From: Shewanella hafniensis
GTDB lineage: Bacteria; Pseudomonadota; Gammaproteobacteria; Enterobacterales; Shewanellaceae
Direction: 5' to 3'
Length of the DNA: 40,335 nt
Assembly: GCF_019655335.1 (NCBI RefSeq)
Contig: NZ_BPFD01000044.1
Coordinates: 1-40,335 of the forward strand
Below the pieces are notes generated by a model. It was given only the letters and a program-made list of their open reading frames with translations. It was not told the origin of the DNA and ran no database searches. The position numbers were made by a program, and so were the translations under genes. Of this stretch, positions 18,418 through 27,053 are shown one piece after another; within the stretch, counting starts at the first letter, position 1; each line of letters starts with the position of its first letter.

Positions 18418-19510
18418 TGCGCTCATCGAACAAAGTTAATGCAGGAATTTGCGCCATGGTTTGATAATCGGGTAGCTGCAGCAGATTACGCCCTTGCCCG
18501 CCGAGGATTTTCATCGCTTGGTACAGCACTAATTCATCAGCCAGCCCCTGTGCTAAAAATGCGCCTGCTAAGGTTGCCCCCGCTTCCACCAGCACGTGAT
18601 TACAACTTTGGCCTAAATAGCTTAATAGTTCAGGTAAAGATACGCGACCTGCAATTGCTGGTAATACTAGGCAACTCACATGGGAGGGCAATTGTGCTTG
18701 AAACTCTGCGGGATAAGCCACGGTCGAGACCAAGAGTATCGGCGATACGATAGCCAAACAGGCGGCCGATAGCGGCAAACGGGCGCGACTGTCGAGTATC
18801 ACCCTTAATGGCTGCAGTAATTGCGCCTCAGTTACGCAGTCTTTTATGTCGCCAAGTTCTTGATATCGCACATTGAGTGAGGGATCGTCAGCCAATATGG
18901 TTTCAATCCCAGTGACCAAGGCGCAGGAACGTAAGCGTAAACGCTGCACGTCGCGGCGAGATTCAGGGCCGGTAATCCATTTAGATACCCCGTTAGACAG
19001 CGCGGTTTTACCATCGAGACTCGCAGCCAATTTGACTGTAACTCTGGGTAAACCCGATTCCATCCGCTTCATAAAACCTAAATTCAAGGCATAAGCTTCA
19101 TCATGGTGTAATCCCACATCCACTTCAATACCGGCGTCGCGCAGCATTTGAATACCGCGCCCACCGACTTGCGGATTAGGATCTTCCACCGCCACCACCA
19201 CACGTTTGACGCCAATATTGATCAGCACCAAGGCACAGGGCGGCGTGCGGCCATAATGGCTGCAGGGCTCTAAGGTGACATAGGCCGTTGCGCCGCGGGC
19301 GTGCTCACCTGCCATACGTAGTGCATGCACTTCGGCGTGGGGCTCACCCGCTTTTTGATGATAACCTTCGCCGACAATCTGGTTATCTTTAACGATAACG
19401 CAGCCCACACTGGGATTGGGTCTCGTGGTGTAAAAGCCTTTGCGCGCTAATTGAATCGCGCGGCTCATCATTTGGATATCGAGTACGGACCAACTTATGT
19501 TCAAGCTCAT
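18341..19510 (-). CDS. ribD: RibD, bifunctional diaminohydroxyphosphoribosylaminopyrimidine deaminase / 5-amino-6-(5-phosphoribosylamino)uracil reductase
   Basis: The 389-residue enzyme performs the second and third steps after GTP opening in riboflavin synthesis. The N-terminal deaminase has the zinc motifs GEPHAEVHAL and TLEPCSHYGRTPPC. The reductase domain begins near VKLAASLDGKTAL and contains GIETILADDPSLNVR and the substrate-binding VEAGATLAGAFL region. The ATG at 19510 is preferred to a TTG two codons earlier. The last residues (KSNWSR) come from a tandem duplication of the gene's own 3' end read out of frame. It is 119 bp downstream of nrdR. Confidence 0.95.
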   Translation of the reverse strand: MSLNISWSVLDIQMMSRAIQLARKGFYTTRPNPSVGCVIVKDNQIVGEGYHQKAGEPHAEVHALRMAGEHARGATAYVTLEPCSHYGRTPPCALVLINIGVKRVVVAVEDPNPQVGGRGIQMLRDAGIEVDVGLHHDEAYALNLGFMKRMESGLPRVTVKLAASLDGKTALSNGVSKWITGPESRRDVQRLRLRSCALVTGIETILADDPSLNVRYQELGDIKDCVTEAQLLQPLRVILDSRARLPLSAACLAIVSPILLVSTVAYPAEFQAQLPSHVSCLVLPAIAGRVSLPELLSYLGQSCNHVLVEAGATLAGAFLAQGLADELVLYQAMKILGGQGRNLLQLPDYQTMAQIPALTLFDERKLGPDTRLILSVKPDTSLSKSNWSR

Positions 19511-19629
19511 GTTCAACCCTGTTGTTAAAGGTTTCGGCTTTCACCAGTCTTACAAACCTGTCTTTTAAATTTGTGCTTTCACGCCAATCGCTCGTACACG
19601 TTTGCCTTGTCGGCGACAAAACTCAATGA

Positions 19630-20079
19630 CTACTTTTGCAGTTTAGCGATGGCCTCACCAAATTCAGACACGTCTTCAAAGGCGCGGTACACAGAAGCAA
19701 AACGTATATAGGCGACTTTATCTAGGCTCATCAATTGCTCCATCATCAAGTTACCGACCATTTCTGATGGCACTTCTCGCTCGCCAGTGGCGCGCAGGGT
19801 AGATTTGATTTTACTGAGTGCTTGCTCGATTTCATCCATAGACACAGGGCGTTTCTCAACGGCGCGCAGCATGCCACCTTGGAGTTTTTCTTCATCGAAG
19901 GGTTGGCGTGAACCATCGCGCTTAATCACCCTAGGCATGACTAACTCGGCACCTTCAAAGGTGGTAAATCTTTCATGGCATTCGGTGCATTCTCGGCGAC
20001 GGCGCACTTGATGGCCTTCCGCCACTAATCGAGAATCGATGACTTTAGTATCTGTCGCGCTGCAAAATGGACAATGCAT
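19630..20079 (-). CDS. nrdR: NrdR, ribonucleotide reductase transcriptional repressor
   Basis: This 149-residue regulator senses ATP/dATP and represses nrd operons. The N-terminal zinc ribbon has paired cysteines ([17 protein letters not shown] and [11 protein letters not shown]), followed by the ATP-cone domain ([18 protein letters not shown]). Its place upstream of ribD is common in gammaproteobacteria. NrdR boxes would be expected in front of nrd genes elsewhere, not here. Confidence 0.96.
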   Translation of the reverse strand: MHCPFCSATDTKVIDSRLVAEGHQVRRRRECTECHERFTTFEGAELVMPRVIKRDGSRQPFDEEKLQGGMLRAVEKRPVSMDEIEQALSKIKSTLRATGEREVPSEMVGNLMMEQLMSLDKVAYIRFASVYRAFEDVSEFGEAIAKLQK

Positions 20080-20170
20080 TGAGCCTCCTGCCAGTGAATG
20101 ACGTAAAGCCGTTGGCTTTACTATGTTATCTAAGGTTAGCCTGTTTGGTTTAAGTCTAAGATTTTAGCAA

Positions 20171-20196
20171 TAAAAATGGCCGCTTAATGCGGCCAT
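20171..20196 (-). terminator. Rho-independent terminator after glyA
   Basis: An 8-bp stem, atggccgc (20176-20183) with gcggccat (20189-20196), has a 5-nt loop and on the minus strand is followed by TTTTTA. It ends glyA transcription about 85 bp past the stop codon, before nrdR. Confidence 0.8.
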
Positions 20197-20279
20197 GGGA
20201 TTTTATCCTATTTATGGGCTGAGGTTAACCACCTGATGCTTGTTAGGCTCAGCACCACAAAAAGGAGACTATTTACAGA

Positions 20280-21533
20280 TTAACCGTAAACAGGGAAACG
20301 TGCGCACAGTGCCAATACTTGGCCTTTAACACGCTCAATCACAGCAGGATTGTTTGCATCATCAAGGATGTCACAAATCCAGCCAGTCAGCTCTTTCGAT
20401 TCCGCTTCTTTAAAGCCGCGGCGTGTAATTGCTGGCGTACCGATACGTACACCTGAGGTCACAAAAGGTGAACGTGGATCGTTTGGTACTGAGTTTTTGT
20501 TCACGGTAATGTTAGCGCTACCTAAGGCGGCATCAGCTTCTTTACCCGTTAAGTCACGACCAATCAGGTCAACTAGCATTAAGTGGTTGCTGGTTCCGCC
20601 AGAGACGATTTTGTAACCGCGCTCAAGGAACACTTCAACCATAGCTTTAGCGTTGTTAACCACTTGCTGTTGGTAAACTTTAAATTCTGGCTCTAGGGCT
20701 TCTTTGAACGCCACCGCTTTACCGGCGATAACGTGCATTAATGGGCCACCTTGACCGCCGGGGAATACTGCAGAGTTCAACTTTTTGTACAAGTCTTCAT
20801 CATCAGCAGCAGACAAAATCACGCCACCACGAGGACCCGCTAAGGTTTTGTGAGTCGTTGAAGTGACAACGTGTGCGTGTGGAACTGGGTTTGGATAAAC
20901 GCCAGCAGCAATAAGACCGGCAACGTGCGCCATATCGACAAATAGGTAAGCACCGATTTTGTCTGCGATTTCACGCATTTTTGCCCAATCAACAATACCT
21001 GAGTAGGCAGAGAAACCGCCGATCATCATCTTAGGCTTATGTTCTACGGCCAGACGTTCCATTTCGTCGTAGTCAATTTTGCCAGACTCGTCGATACCGT
21101 AAGGAATGATGTTGTACAGTTTGCCAGAGAAGTTAACGGGTGAACCGTGGGTCAAGTGACCACCGTGGGCTAAGTTCATGCCCAGTACGGTATCGCCAGG
21201 TTTTAACAATGCCATGTAAACCGCGCTGTTAGCCTGTGAACCTGAATGAGGTTGTACGTTAGCGTAAGTTGCGCCAAACAGTTGTTTAGCACGTTCAATC
21301 GCTAAGGTTTCAACTACGTCCACATACTCACAACCACCATAGTAACGCTTGCCTGGATAGCCTTCAGCGTACTTATTGGTTAACTGTGAACCTTGCGCTT
21401 CCATCACGCGTGGACTGGTGTAGTTTTCAGAAGCAATCAGCTCAATATGCTCTTCTTGACGCAGAGTTTCGTTCTGAATTGCGTTAAACAGTTCCGGATC
21501 ATAATCTGCGATATTCATATCTTTTTTCAGCAT
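20280..21533 (-). CDS. glyA: GlyA, serine hydroxymethyltransferase
   Basis: This 417-residue pyridoxal-phosphate enzyme interconverts serine and glycine with tetrahydrofolate, supplying one-carbon units. Motifs include [38 protein letters not shown], and the PLP-lysine block [21 protein letters not shown] lies 7 bases before the ATG at 21533; an in-frame ATG five codons later (MNIADYD) corresponds to the start of some homologues. Divergent from ettA. Confidence 0.97.
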   Translation of the reverse strand: MLKKDMNIADYDPELFNAIQNETLRQEEHIELIASENYTSPRVMEAQGSQLTNKYAEGYPGKRYYGGCEYVDVVETLAIERAKQLFGATYANVQPHSGSQANSAVYMALLKPGDTVLGMNLAHGGHLTHGSPVNFSGKLYNIIPYGIDESGKIDYDEMERLAVEHKPKMMIGGFSAYSGIVDWAKMREIADKIGAYLFVDMAHVAGLIAAGVYPNPVPHAHVVTSTTHKTLAGPRGGVILSAADDEDLYKKLNSAVFPGGQGGPLMHVIAGKAVAFKEALEPEFKVYQQQVVNNAKAMVEVFLERGYKIVSGGTSNHLMLVDLIGRDLTGKEADAALGSANITVNKNSVPNDPRSPFVTSGVRIGTPAITRRGFKEAESKELTGWICDILDDANNPAVIERVKGQVLALCARFPVYG

Positions 21534-21722
21534 TGCTTACTCCAGCTGCCAATTCTTATAGGTAGGGTTGCGCGGTATTCTACTCGGAACGCGACCACAA
21601 TCCCAGTATTTGAAACATGAAATTCCTAGCGTTTTAGCTTGAACTTGGCTCATTGTCGAGTTGAGTTCGGCGTGCAATCGAGTAGAATTAGCCGCATCAT
21701 TAGTCACTTAAGATAGAGAAAA

Positions 21723-23390
21723 ATGGCTCAGTTTGTTTACAGCATGCTGCGGGTGGGAAAAATTGTTCCGCCTAAGAAGCAGATCCTTAAAGATATTTCT
21801 TTAAGCTTTTTCCCCGGCGCCAAAATTGGTGTACTCGGCCTTAACGGTTCAGGTAAGTCGACACTACTGCGTATTATGGCGGGTATCGACACCGAAATTG
21901 AAGGTGAAGCGCGCCCAATGCCGGGATTGAAAATCGGTTACCTACCGCAGGAACCTAAACTCGATCCAACCCAAACCGTGCGTGAAGCGATTGAAGAAGC
22001 CGTCTCTGAGGCAAAAAATGCCCTAACTCGCCTCGATGCCGTTTACGCAGCCTACGCCGAGCCGGATGCCGATTTCGATGCCCTTGCCAAAGAGCAAGGT
22101 GAACTCGAAGCCATTATCCAAGCCCAAGATGCCCATAACTTAGATCATATCCTTGAGCGCGCAGCTAACGCCCTGCGTCTGCCAGATTGGGACGAGAAAA
22201 TCGAAGTGTTATCCGGTGGTGAACGTCGCCGCGTGGCGATTTGTCGCTTGCTGCTTGAAAAGCCTGAAATGCTGCTACTGGACGAACCGACCAACCACTT
22301 GGATGCGGAATCCGTGGCTTGGCTTGAGCACTTCTTGCAGGAGTATGCTGGTACTGTGGTCGCGATTACCCACGACAGATACTTCCTCGACAATGCCGCT
22401 GGCTGGATTTTAGAACTCGACCGCGGTGAAGGTATTCCGTGGGAAGGTAATTATTCTTCATGGCTTGAGCAGAAAGATGCCCGTCTGAAGCAAGAATCAG
22501 CCACAGAAAGCGCTCGCCAAAAGACCATTGCCAAGGAATTGGAATGGGTACGTCAAGGTGCCAAAGGTCGTCAGTCTAAGGGCAAGGCTCGTATGGCGCG
22601 CTTTGAAGAACTGAACACTAACGATTACCAAAAACGTAACGAAACCAACGAGCTGTTTATTCCGCCCGGACCACGTTTAGGTGACAAGGTTATTGAAGTG
22701 AATAACCTGACCAAGTCTTACGGTGACCGCGTTTTGATCGACAACTTGTCGTTCTCAGTTCCTAAGGGCGCAATCGTCGGCATTATCGGTGCCAACGGCG
22801 CGGGTAAATCGACCCTGTTCCGCATGTTATCCGGCGCAGAAAAACCAGACAGCGGCAGTATTGAGCTGGGTGAAACTGTGCAACTGGCCTCGGTTGAGCA
22901 GTTCCGCGATTCGATGAATGATAAAAACACCATTTGGGAAGAAATCTCCGGTGGTCAAGACATCATGCGTATCAACAACATGGAAATCCCGAGCCGCGCC
23001 TATGTGGGCCGCTTCAACTTCCGTGGTGGCGATCAGCAAAAAATCATCGGCACTCTGTCGGGTGGTGAACGTAACCGCGTGCATTTAGCCAAACTGTTGC
23101 AAGCGGGCGGTAACGTGTTACTCCTCGACGAACCGACTAACGACTTAGACGTTGAAACCCTGCGCGCACTGGAAGAAGCGATTCTGGAATTCCCAGGTTG
23201 CGCTATGGTGATTTCGCATGACCGTTGGTTCCTCGACCGTATCGCGACCCACATTCTGGATTATCGCGACGAAGGCCAAGTGAACTTCTACGAAGGTAAC
23301 TACACAGAATACTCGGCATGGTTGAAGAACACCTATGGCGCCGATGTGGTTGAGCCACACCGCTTGAAATACAAGCGCATGATTAAGTAG
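21723..23390 (+). CDS. ettA: EttA, energy-dependent translational throttle ABC-F ATPase
   Basis: The 555-residue cytoplasmic ABC-F protein binds the ribosomal E site and gates the first elongation step according to the ATP/ADP ratio. It has two ATPase domains without membrane segments: Walker A LGLNGSGKST and IGANGAGKST, signatures LSGGERRRVAI and LSGGERNRVHL, Walker B MLLLDEPTNHLD and VLLLDEPTNDLD, and a linker between them (the P-site tRNA interaction motif region). Length and start (MAQFVYSM) fit the EttA subfamily. It is monocistronic, ending at a terminator. Confidence 0.96.
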   Translation: MAQFVYSMLRVGKIVPPKKQILKDISLSFFPGAKIGVLGLNGSGKSTLLRIMAGIDTEIEGEARPMPGLKIGYLPQEPKLDPTQTVREAIEEAVSEAKNALTRLDAVYAAYAEPDADFDALAKEQGELEAIIQAQDAHNLDHILERAANALRLPDWDEKIEVLSGGERRRVAICRLLLEKPEMLLLDEPTNHLDAESVAWLEHFLQEYAGTVVAITHDRYFLDNAAGWILELDRGEGIPWEGNYSSWLEQKDARLKQESATESARQKTIAKELEWVRQGAKGRQSKGKARMARFEELNTNDYQKRNETNELFIPPGPRLGDKVIEVNNLTKSYGDRVLIDNLSFSVPKGAIVGIIGANGAGKSTLFRMLSGAEKPDSGSIELGETVQLASVEQFRDSMNDKNTIWEEISGGQDIMRINNMEIPSRAYVGRFNFRGGDQQKIIGTLSGGERNRVHLAKLLQAGGNVLLLDEPTNDLDVETLRALEEAILEFPGCAMVISHDRWFLDRIATHILDYRDEGQVNFYEGNYTEYSAWLKNTYGADVVEPHRLKYKRMIK

Positions 23391-23417
23391 ATCTAGAATC
23401 TAGAATCTAGAATCTAG
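23391..23417. repeat. 7-bp tandem repeat, nearly four copies
   Basis: The unit atctaga repeats three times directly after the ettA TAG stop and continues into atctag (23412-23417). It lies ahead of the ettA terminator. Confidence 0.85.
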
Positions 23418-23433
23418 TCAAGCATGTATCTGA

Positions 23434-23467
23434 GGAGTTTAACTCGAAAAGGTTAAGCTCCTTTTTT
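23434..23467 (+). terminator. Rho-independent terminator after ettA
   Basis: A 10-bp stem with one G-T pair, ggagtttaac (23434-23443) with gttaagctcc (23452-23461), is followed by six T residues. Confidence 0.88.
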
Positions 23468-23504
23468 ATGGCATCCCGTTACGCTATAAGTGCCGCAAGC
23501 TTTG

Positions 23505-23536
23505 GCACTATTTCAAACTAGCACTATTTCAAACTA
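23505..23536. repeat. 16-bp direct repeat overlapping a LysR stop codon
   Basis: The 16-mer gcactatttcaaacta occurs at 23505-23520 and 23521-23536. The second copy contains the LysR stop codon (TAG on the minus strand, 23524-23526), so a copy of the gene end lies just beyond it. Confidence 0.85.
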
Positions 23537-24465
23537 GCAAAGTAGGCCACCAGCATATCCATCATCACTCTTAATGCGGGCTGCATATGTTTGCGAGATT
23601 GATACACGCCATACACTCCAAGGGACTGCGGCTTAAACTCAGTCAATAAAGGCACCAACTGACCCGAGTCTAAATAGGGTTTCGCCGCCCATAGCGGCTG
23701 CATCGCAATCCCCTCTCCTGCCAGCGTAGCATTGAGTACCACCATGGAATCATTGGCGCTGAAATTACCATTCACAGGCACGTTAAACGCCTGACCTTGG
23801 TTTGACTTAGGATCGGAGTTCAGCGCTTGAGCCTGTTTCGCCCCTACATCGGTTTGATAAAACCGCCACATCACATCGCCAAAATAAGAATAGGTTAAAC
23901 AGTTATGCTGAGTTAAATCCTCGGGATGCAGCACGGCGGCGCGCGCGGCAAGATAACTCGGTGCAGCGCACACCACAGATTCGCATTCACCTAAGCGCCT
24001 CGCGATAAGATTGGGATCGAGTTCATTGGTGATGCGAATCGCCAGATCAATCCGCTCGGCGACCAGATCGACGGTTTGGCTGCTCACGTGGAAATTCACG
24101 CTCGCCTGCGGATAACTGGCTAAATATTGGCGCACCACGGGCGCTAAAATCTGATGCGCCAAAAACTGGGAGCAACTAATGCGCAATAATCCGCGCGGAA
24201 TCGCCACCGAAGCATGACTCACCGCGGGCACTTCATTTGCCAGTTCGAGCAGCCGATGGCAATAATCCAGCACTTGCTCGCCCGCTGGCGTTAAGCTGAG
24301 GCTTCGCGTCGAGCGATGCAATAATCTAGCACCAGACCATTCCTCCATTTCGCTCAAGTAACGGGTCACCATAGAACGCGACATATCTAAGGCATTAGCG
24401 GCACTTACCATGCTGCCGCGCTCAACAATGGTCATAAACACCTTAGCCGCTTCGAGTCTATCCAT
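23524..24465 (-). CDS. LysR-family transcriptional regulator
   Basis: The 313-residue protein has a LysR winged helix-turn-helix (VFMTIVERGSMVSAANALDMSRSMVTRYLSEMEEWSGARLLHRSTRSLSLT) and a co-inducer domain starting near GLLRISCSQFLA. It belongs to the CrgA-like branch by appearance. It is divergent from the secreted MBL-fold gene, with 243 bp between starts, so it probably regulates that gene and possibly the downstream CGWC protein. The ligand is unknown. Confidence 0.92.
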   Translation of the reverse strand: MDRLEAAKVFMTIVERGSMVSAANALDMSRSMVTRYLSEMEEWSGARLLHRSTRSLSLTPAGEQVLDYCHRLLELANEVPAVSHASVAIPRGLLRISCSQFLAHQILAPVVRQYLASYPQASVNFHVSSQTVDLVAERIDLAIRITNELDPNLIARRLGECESVVCAAPSYLAARAAVLHPEDLTQHNCLTYSYFGDVMWRFYQTDVGAKQAQALNSDPKSNQGQAFNVPVNGNFSANDSMVVLNATLAGEGIAMQPLWAAKPYLDSGQLVPLLTEFKPQSLGVYGVYQSRKHMQPALRVMMDMLVAYFASLK

Positions 24466-24708
24466 GATTTATCTCCACTCACATTTTCGCGTTCCGCATA
24501 ACAATAACTCAGAGTTCAAGGTAAGTCAGAGTCCAAGGACGCACGCGGTAATTCGTCCGATTTATGCAACAAACATGGGCAGATACTCGCATTTATCTAT
24601 TGATTATTGCAACCTATACTTAACTCACTTTTTGCAGCAGCTGCAAATCAATGAATGCTAAATCGAACCTTTTTACTCTTTCATCCTGTGACTATAAGTG
24701 AGCCCAAA

Positions 24709-25632
24709 ATGAACACATCGACCTATGCTTTACGCAACACAGTTAACGCCACATTGAAGGCCTCGTCTAACATCAGTCTAGCCGCTACCTTACTGCTAGC
24801 GGGACTTGGCGCGGTCAATGCTGCGCCATTGCAAGTGAGCCATTTTAATCCGGGCGAAAACAGCATCTTTGCCGTGTCATCGAGCTTTATCAGTGGCGAA
24901 CACGAAATGATGTTAGTCGATGCACAATTTCAAAATAACGATGCCCAAACCTTGGTTGATACCATCAAGGCCAGCGGTAAAAAGCTGACTCAGGTGTATA
25001 TCAGCCATAGCGACCCTGACTTTTATTTCGGCTTAGCCGTGATTAAAAAGCATTTTCCCGATGCACAAATCGTCGCAACTCAAACCACAGTCGATGCGAT
25101 TAAAGCCTCAATGGAAGGCAAGCTCGCCTACTGGGGACCGATCTTAAAGGACAATGCGCCAAGTGAATTAGTGTTACCTAAGGCGATTCACAGCGACACT
25201 TTCACCATCGACGGTGAGCAAGTGATTATCGAAGGTTTTAATGATAAACACCCTAAACACACTTTCCTGTGGGTACCATCGGCAAAAACCATCACAGGTG
25301 GGGTAGAAGTATTTGATAACACGCATGTTTGGATGGCAGACACTCAAACTGCCGCAGAGCGTCAGGAATGGTTAACTCATTTAGATGCGATGGAAAAACT
25401 GCTGCCGACCACAGTGATCCCAGGACACTATTTAGGCGAAGCCCGGTTTGATACCCGCGCCATCGGTTTTACCCGTGAGTATGTACAGGCCTTTGAAATC
25501 GCAGCAAAAGCCTCGAAAGATTCAGCCGAATTAATTCAAAAGATGCTAGCGCTATACCCACAAATGCCAGCCGATGCAGGGCTTGAGATCAGCGCCAAAG
25601 TTATCATGGGCGAAATGACCTGGCCTATGTAA
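24709..25632 (+). CDS. Exported MBL-fold protein with a non-canonical metal motif
   Basis: This 307-residue protein has an N-terminal signal region (ISLAATLLLAGLGAVNA, cleavage near residue 38) and a metallo-beta-lactamase fold: an early MLVDAQF strand, the position of the metal motif, and a later VIPGHYLG. The classical HxHxDH motif reads HSDPDF at residues 100-105, so the second and fourth ligands are replaced (His to Asp, His to Phe). His240 may correspond to the third metal histidine. It may bind a different or single metal, or be non-hydrolytic; the substrate is unknown. The ATG at 24709 is preferred to 24655 because it gives a more typical signal-peptide position. Confidence 0.8.
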   Translation: MNTSTYALRNTVNATLKASSNISLAATLLLAGLGAVNAAPLQVSHFNPGENSIFAVSSSFISGEHEMMLVDAQFQNNDAQTLVDTIKASGKKLTQVYISHSDPDFYFGLAVIKKHFPDAQIVATQTTVDAIKASMEGKLAYWGPILKDNAPSELVLPKAIHSDTFTIDGEQVIIEGFNDKHPKHTFLWVPSAKTITGGVEVFDNTHVWMADTQTAAERQEWLTHLDAMEKLLPTTVIPGHYLGEARFDTRAIGFTREYVQAFEIAAKASKDSAELIQKMLALYPQMPADAGLEISAKVIMGEMTWPM

Positions 25633-25781
25633 TCCCAGCACTAATATCTTAGCGATGGGGACAGTGAGTTAGACATAAGTGAGAATAGTTAAAGGCAGGC
25701 ACGTGAGCAATTGCGTGCCAGTTCTTACCTAAATAACAGCATCTACATAACTGCACCTGACTAGCTGCACTTAAATAATCC

Positions 25782-25817
25782 TATCAACAGCCATATCAAC
25801 AGCCATATCAACAGCCG
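25782..25817. repeat. 12-bp tandem repeat, three copies
   Basis: The unit atcaacagccat occurs at 25782, 25794 and 25806 (last copy ends gt). It lies in the 264-bp space between the MBL-fold gene and the CGWC protein. Otherwise I see no gene there. Confidence 0.85.
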
Positions 25818-25896
25818 TACCATGTTCGCCATTTAACTTCACAATATCAAATGCTTAGAACGTAATTTTGCAATTTAAGCCAAAAGGTTTAACACT

Positions 25897-26589
25897 ATGA
25901 CTCACCCAACAACTCCTTCTACTCGCACGGCCAACAGCACAGCAACGGCTAAAGTGCGTACTCTGCACGCCATTATCGACCCTTTATGTGGTTGGTGTTA
26001 TGCCGCAGCGCCACTGCTCGATGCCGCCGCAAAAGCTGGCTTTACCATTAAGCTCCACGGCGGCGGTATGCTTACTGGACCAAGACGCAAACAAATCGAT
26101 GCCAACTGGCGCGATTATGTTATGCCCCACGATCTTCGCATTAGCGAACTAACTGGCCAGCCATTTGGTGAAAACTACTTTGATGGTCTGCTGCGCGATA
26201 CCACAATCGTACTCGACTCTGCGCCTCCTATTAAAGCTATGCTCGCAGTCGATGCTTTGGGTGGCGACAGTTTGGCTTATCTACACTCAGTACAACTCGC
26301 CCATTACCGTGATGGTCACAGCGCCAGTGATGAAGGTAATCTCGCAAGCTTAGCCGCTGAACTTGGGCTCGACCCTATGAGCTTTGCACAGCATTACGCC
26401 CAAGGTGACGACAAGTTGTATGAGCATATCGTTGAATCTAGAGCATTATTGAATTTGATAGGCGCCCAAGGTTTCCCTTCGATGGCTATAGAGGATAATG
26501 ATGGCAACATCACCGCCATTAATATCAACCGCTTCTACGGCCAACCCGCCCAGTGGCTAAGCCATCTTGAAGCACAGTTTGAGTCATAA
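25897..26589 (+). CDS. DsbA/FrnE-like thioredoxin-fold protein
   Basis: The 230-residue protein has a thioredoxin-fold start HAIIDPLCGWCYAAAPLL with a CGWC redox pair at residues 31 and 34, then an inserted helical domain and the C-terminal GAQGFPSMAIEDNDG with the cis-proline loop (GFPS). There is no signal peptide, so it acts in the cytoplasm. FrnE-type relatives are oxidoreductases or isomerases; the substrate is unknown. It lies on the same strand as the MBL-fold gene and the same LysR gene is nearby, so a small redox or stress operon is possible but not shown. Confidence 0.85.
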   Translation: MTHPTTPSTRTANSTATAKVRTLHAIIDPLCGWCYAAAPLLDAAAKAGFTIKLHGGGMLTGPRRKQIDANWRDYVMPHDLRISELTGQPFGENYFDGLLRDTTIVLDSAPPIKAMLAVDALGGDSLAYLHSVQLAHYRDGHSASDEGNLASLAAELGLDPMSFAQHYAQGDDKLYEHIVESRALLNLIGAQGFPSMAIEDNDGNITAININRFYGQPAQWLSHLEAQFES

Positions 26590-26982
26590 TCATGATGCTA
26601 ATGTGAGTAGTCGTCATTGATCGCGTCTTACTTAACTTAATACGCTTTTAATTAATGAACTTTTAATTTTTAAGCAGAGTTAGCAAGAACAAAGAAAAAC
26701 CACAATTAGAGTTTTTTATAAGTTTTCAAGGACGGTTGGCATTTCGAGATTAAATTTCGTTCGTTATAGCAGATCATGATAGCCAAACGAGGACACGATA
26801 AAAACGACTACTCGCGTTTGACTGGGGTTTCTAATTTTTATCAGCAGCTTATGAAGCATAAAAGTATAGTACCGACTTTACATTGCATAAAAACCAGTAA
26901 AATCACTGTAAAAATAGTATCTGAACGCCCCCTCTCCGAAGTTAATAGCCGCTGATTGCAGCATTCTATTAAGCCACTTATC
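26590..26982. other. Intergenic region, no gene seen
   Basis: About 390 bp of AT-rich sequence between the CGWC protein and the terminator of the convergent lipoprotein gene. No open frame of note, no tRNA-like fold and no strong repeat was found. Confidence 0.5.
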
Positions 26983-27017
26983 CAAAAAAGCACCGCTTAA
27001 CTTCGTTAAGCGGTGCT
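26983..27017 (-). terminator. Rho-independent terminator of the lipoprotein gene
   Basis: A perfect 13-bp stem, agcaccgcttaac (26989-27001) with gttaagcggtgct (27005-27017), has a 3-nt loop. On the minus strand it is followed by TTTTTT, and it lies 37 bp beyond the stop codon of the lipoprotein gene. Confidence 0.92.
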
Positions 27018-27053
27018 GAATATAACTCTAAATATTGACTTTATAAGTGAGGA

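Noticed and set aside
15791..19510. FMN riboswitch controlling the riboflavin genes
   Set aside because: The gaps upstream of ribD, ribE, ribBX and ribH are short or repeat-filled and show none of the conserved riboswitch core; no such structure could be supported.
26989..27017. REP element or attachment site
   Set aside because: The perfect stem, short loop and T run on the minus side make it an ordinary terminator of the lipoprotein gene.
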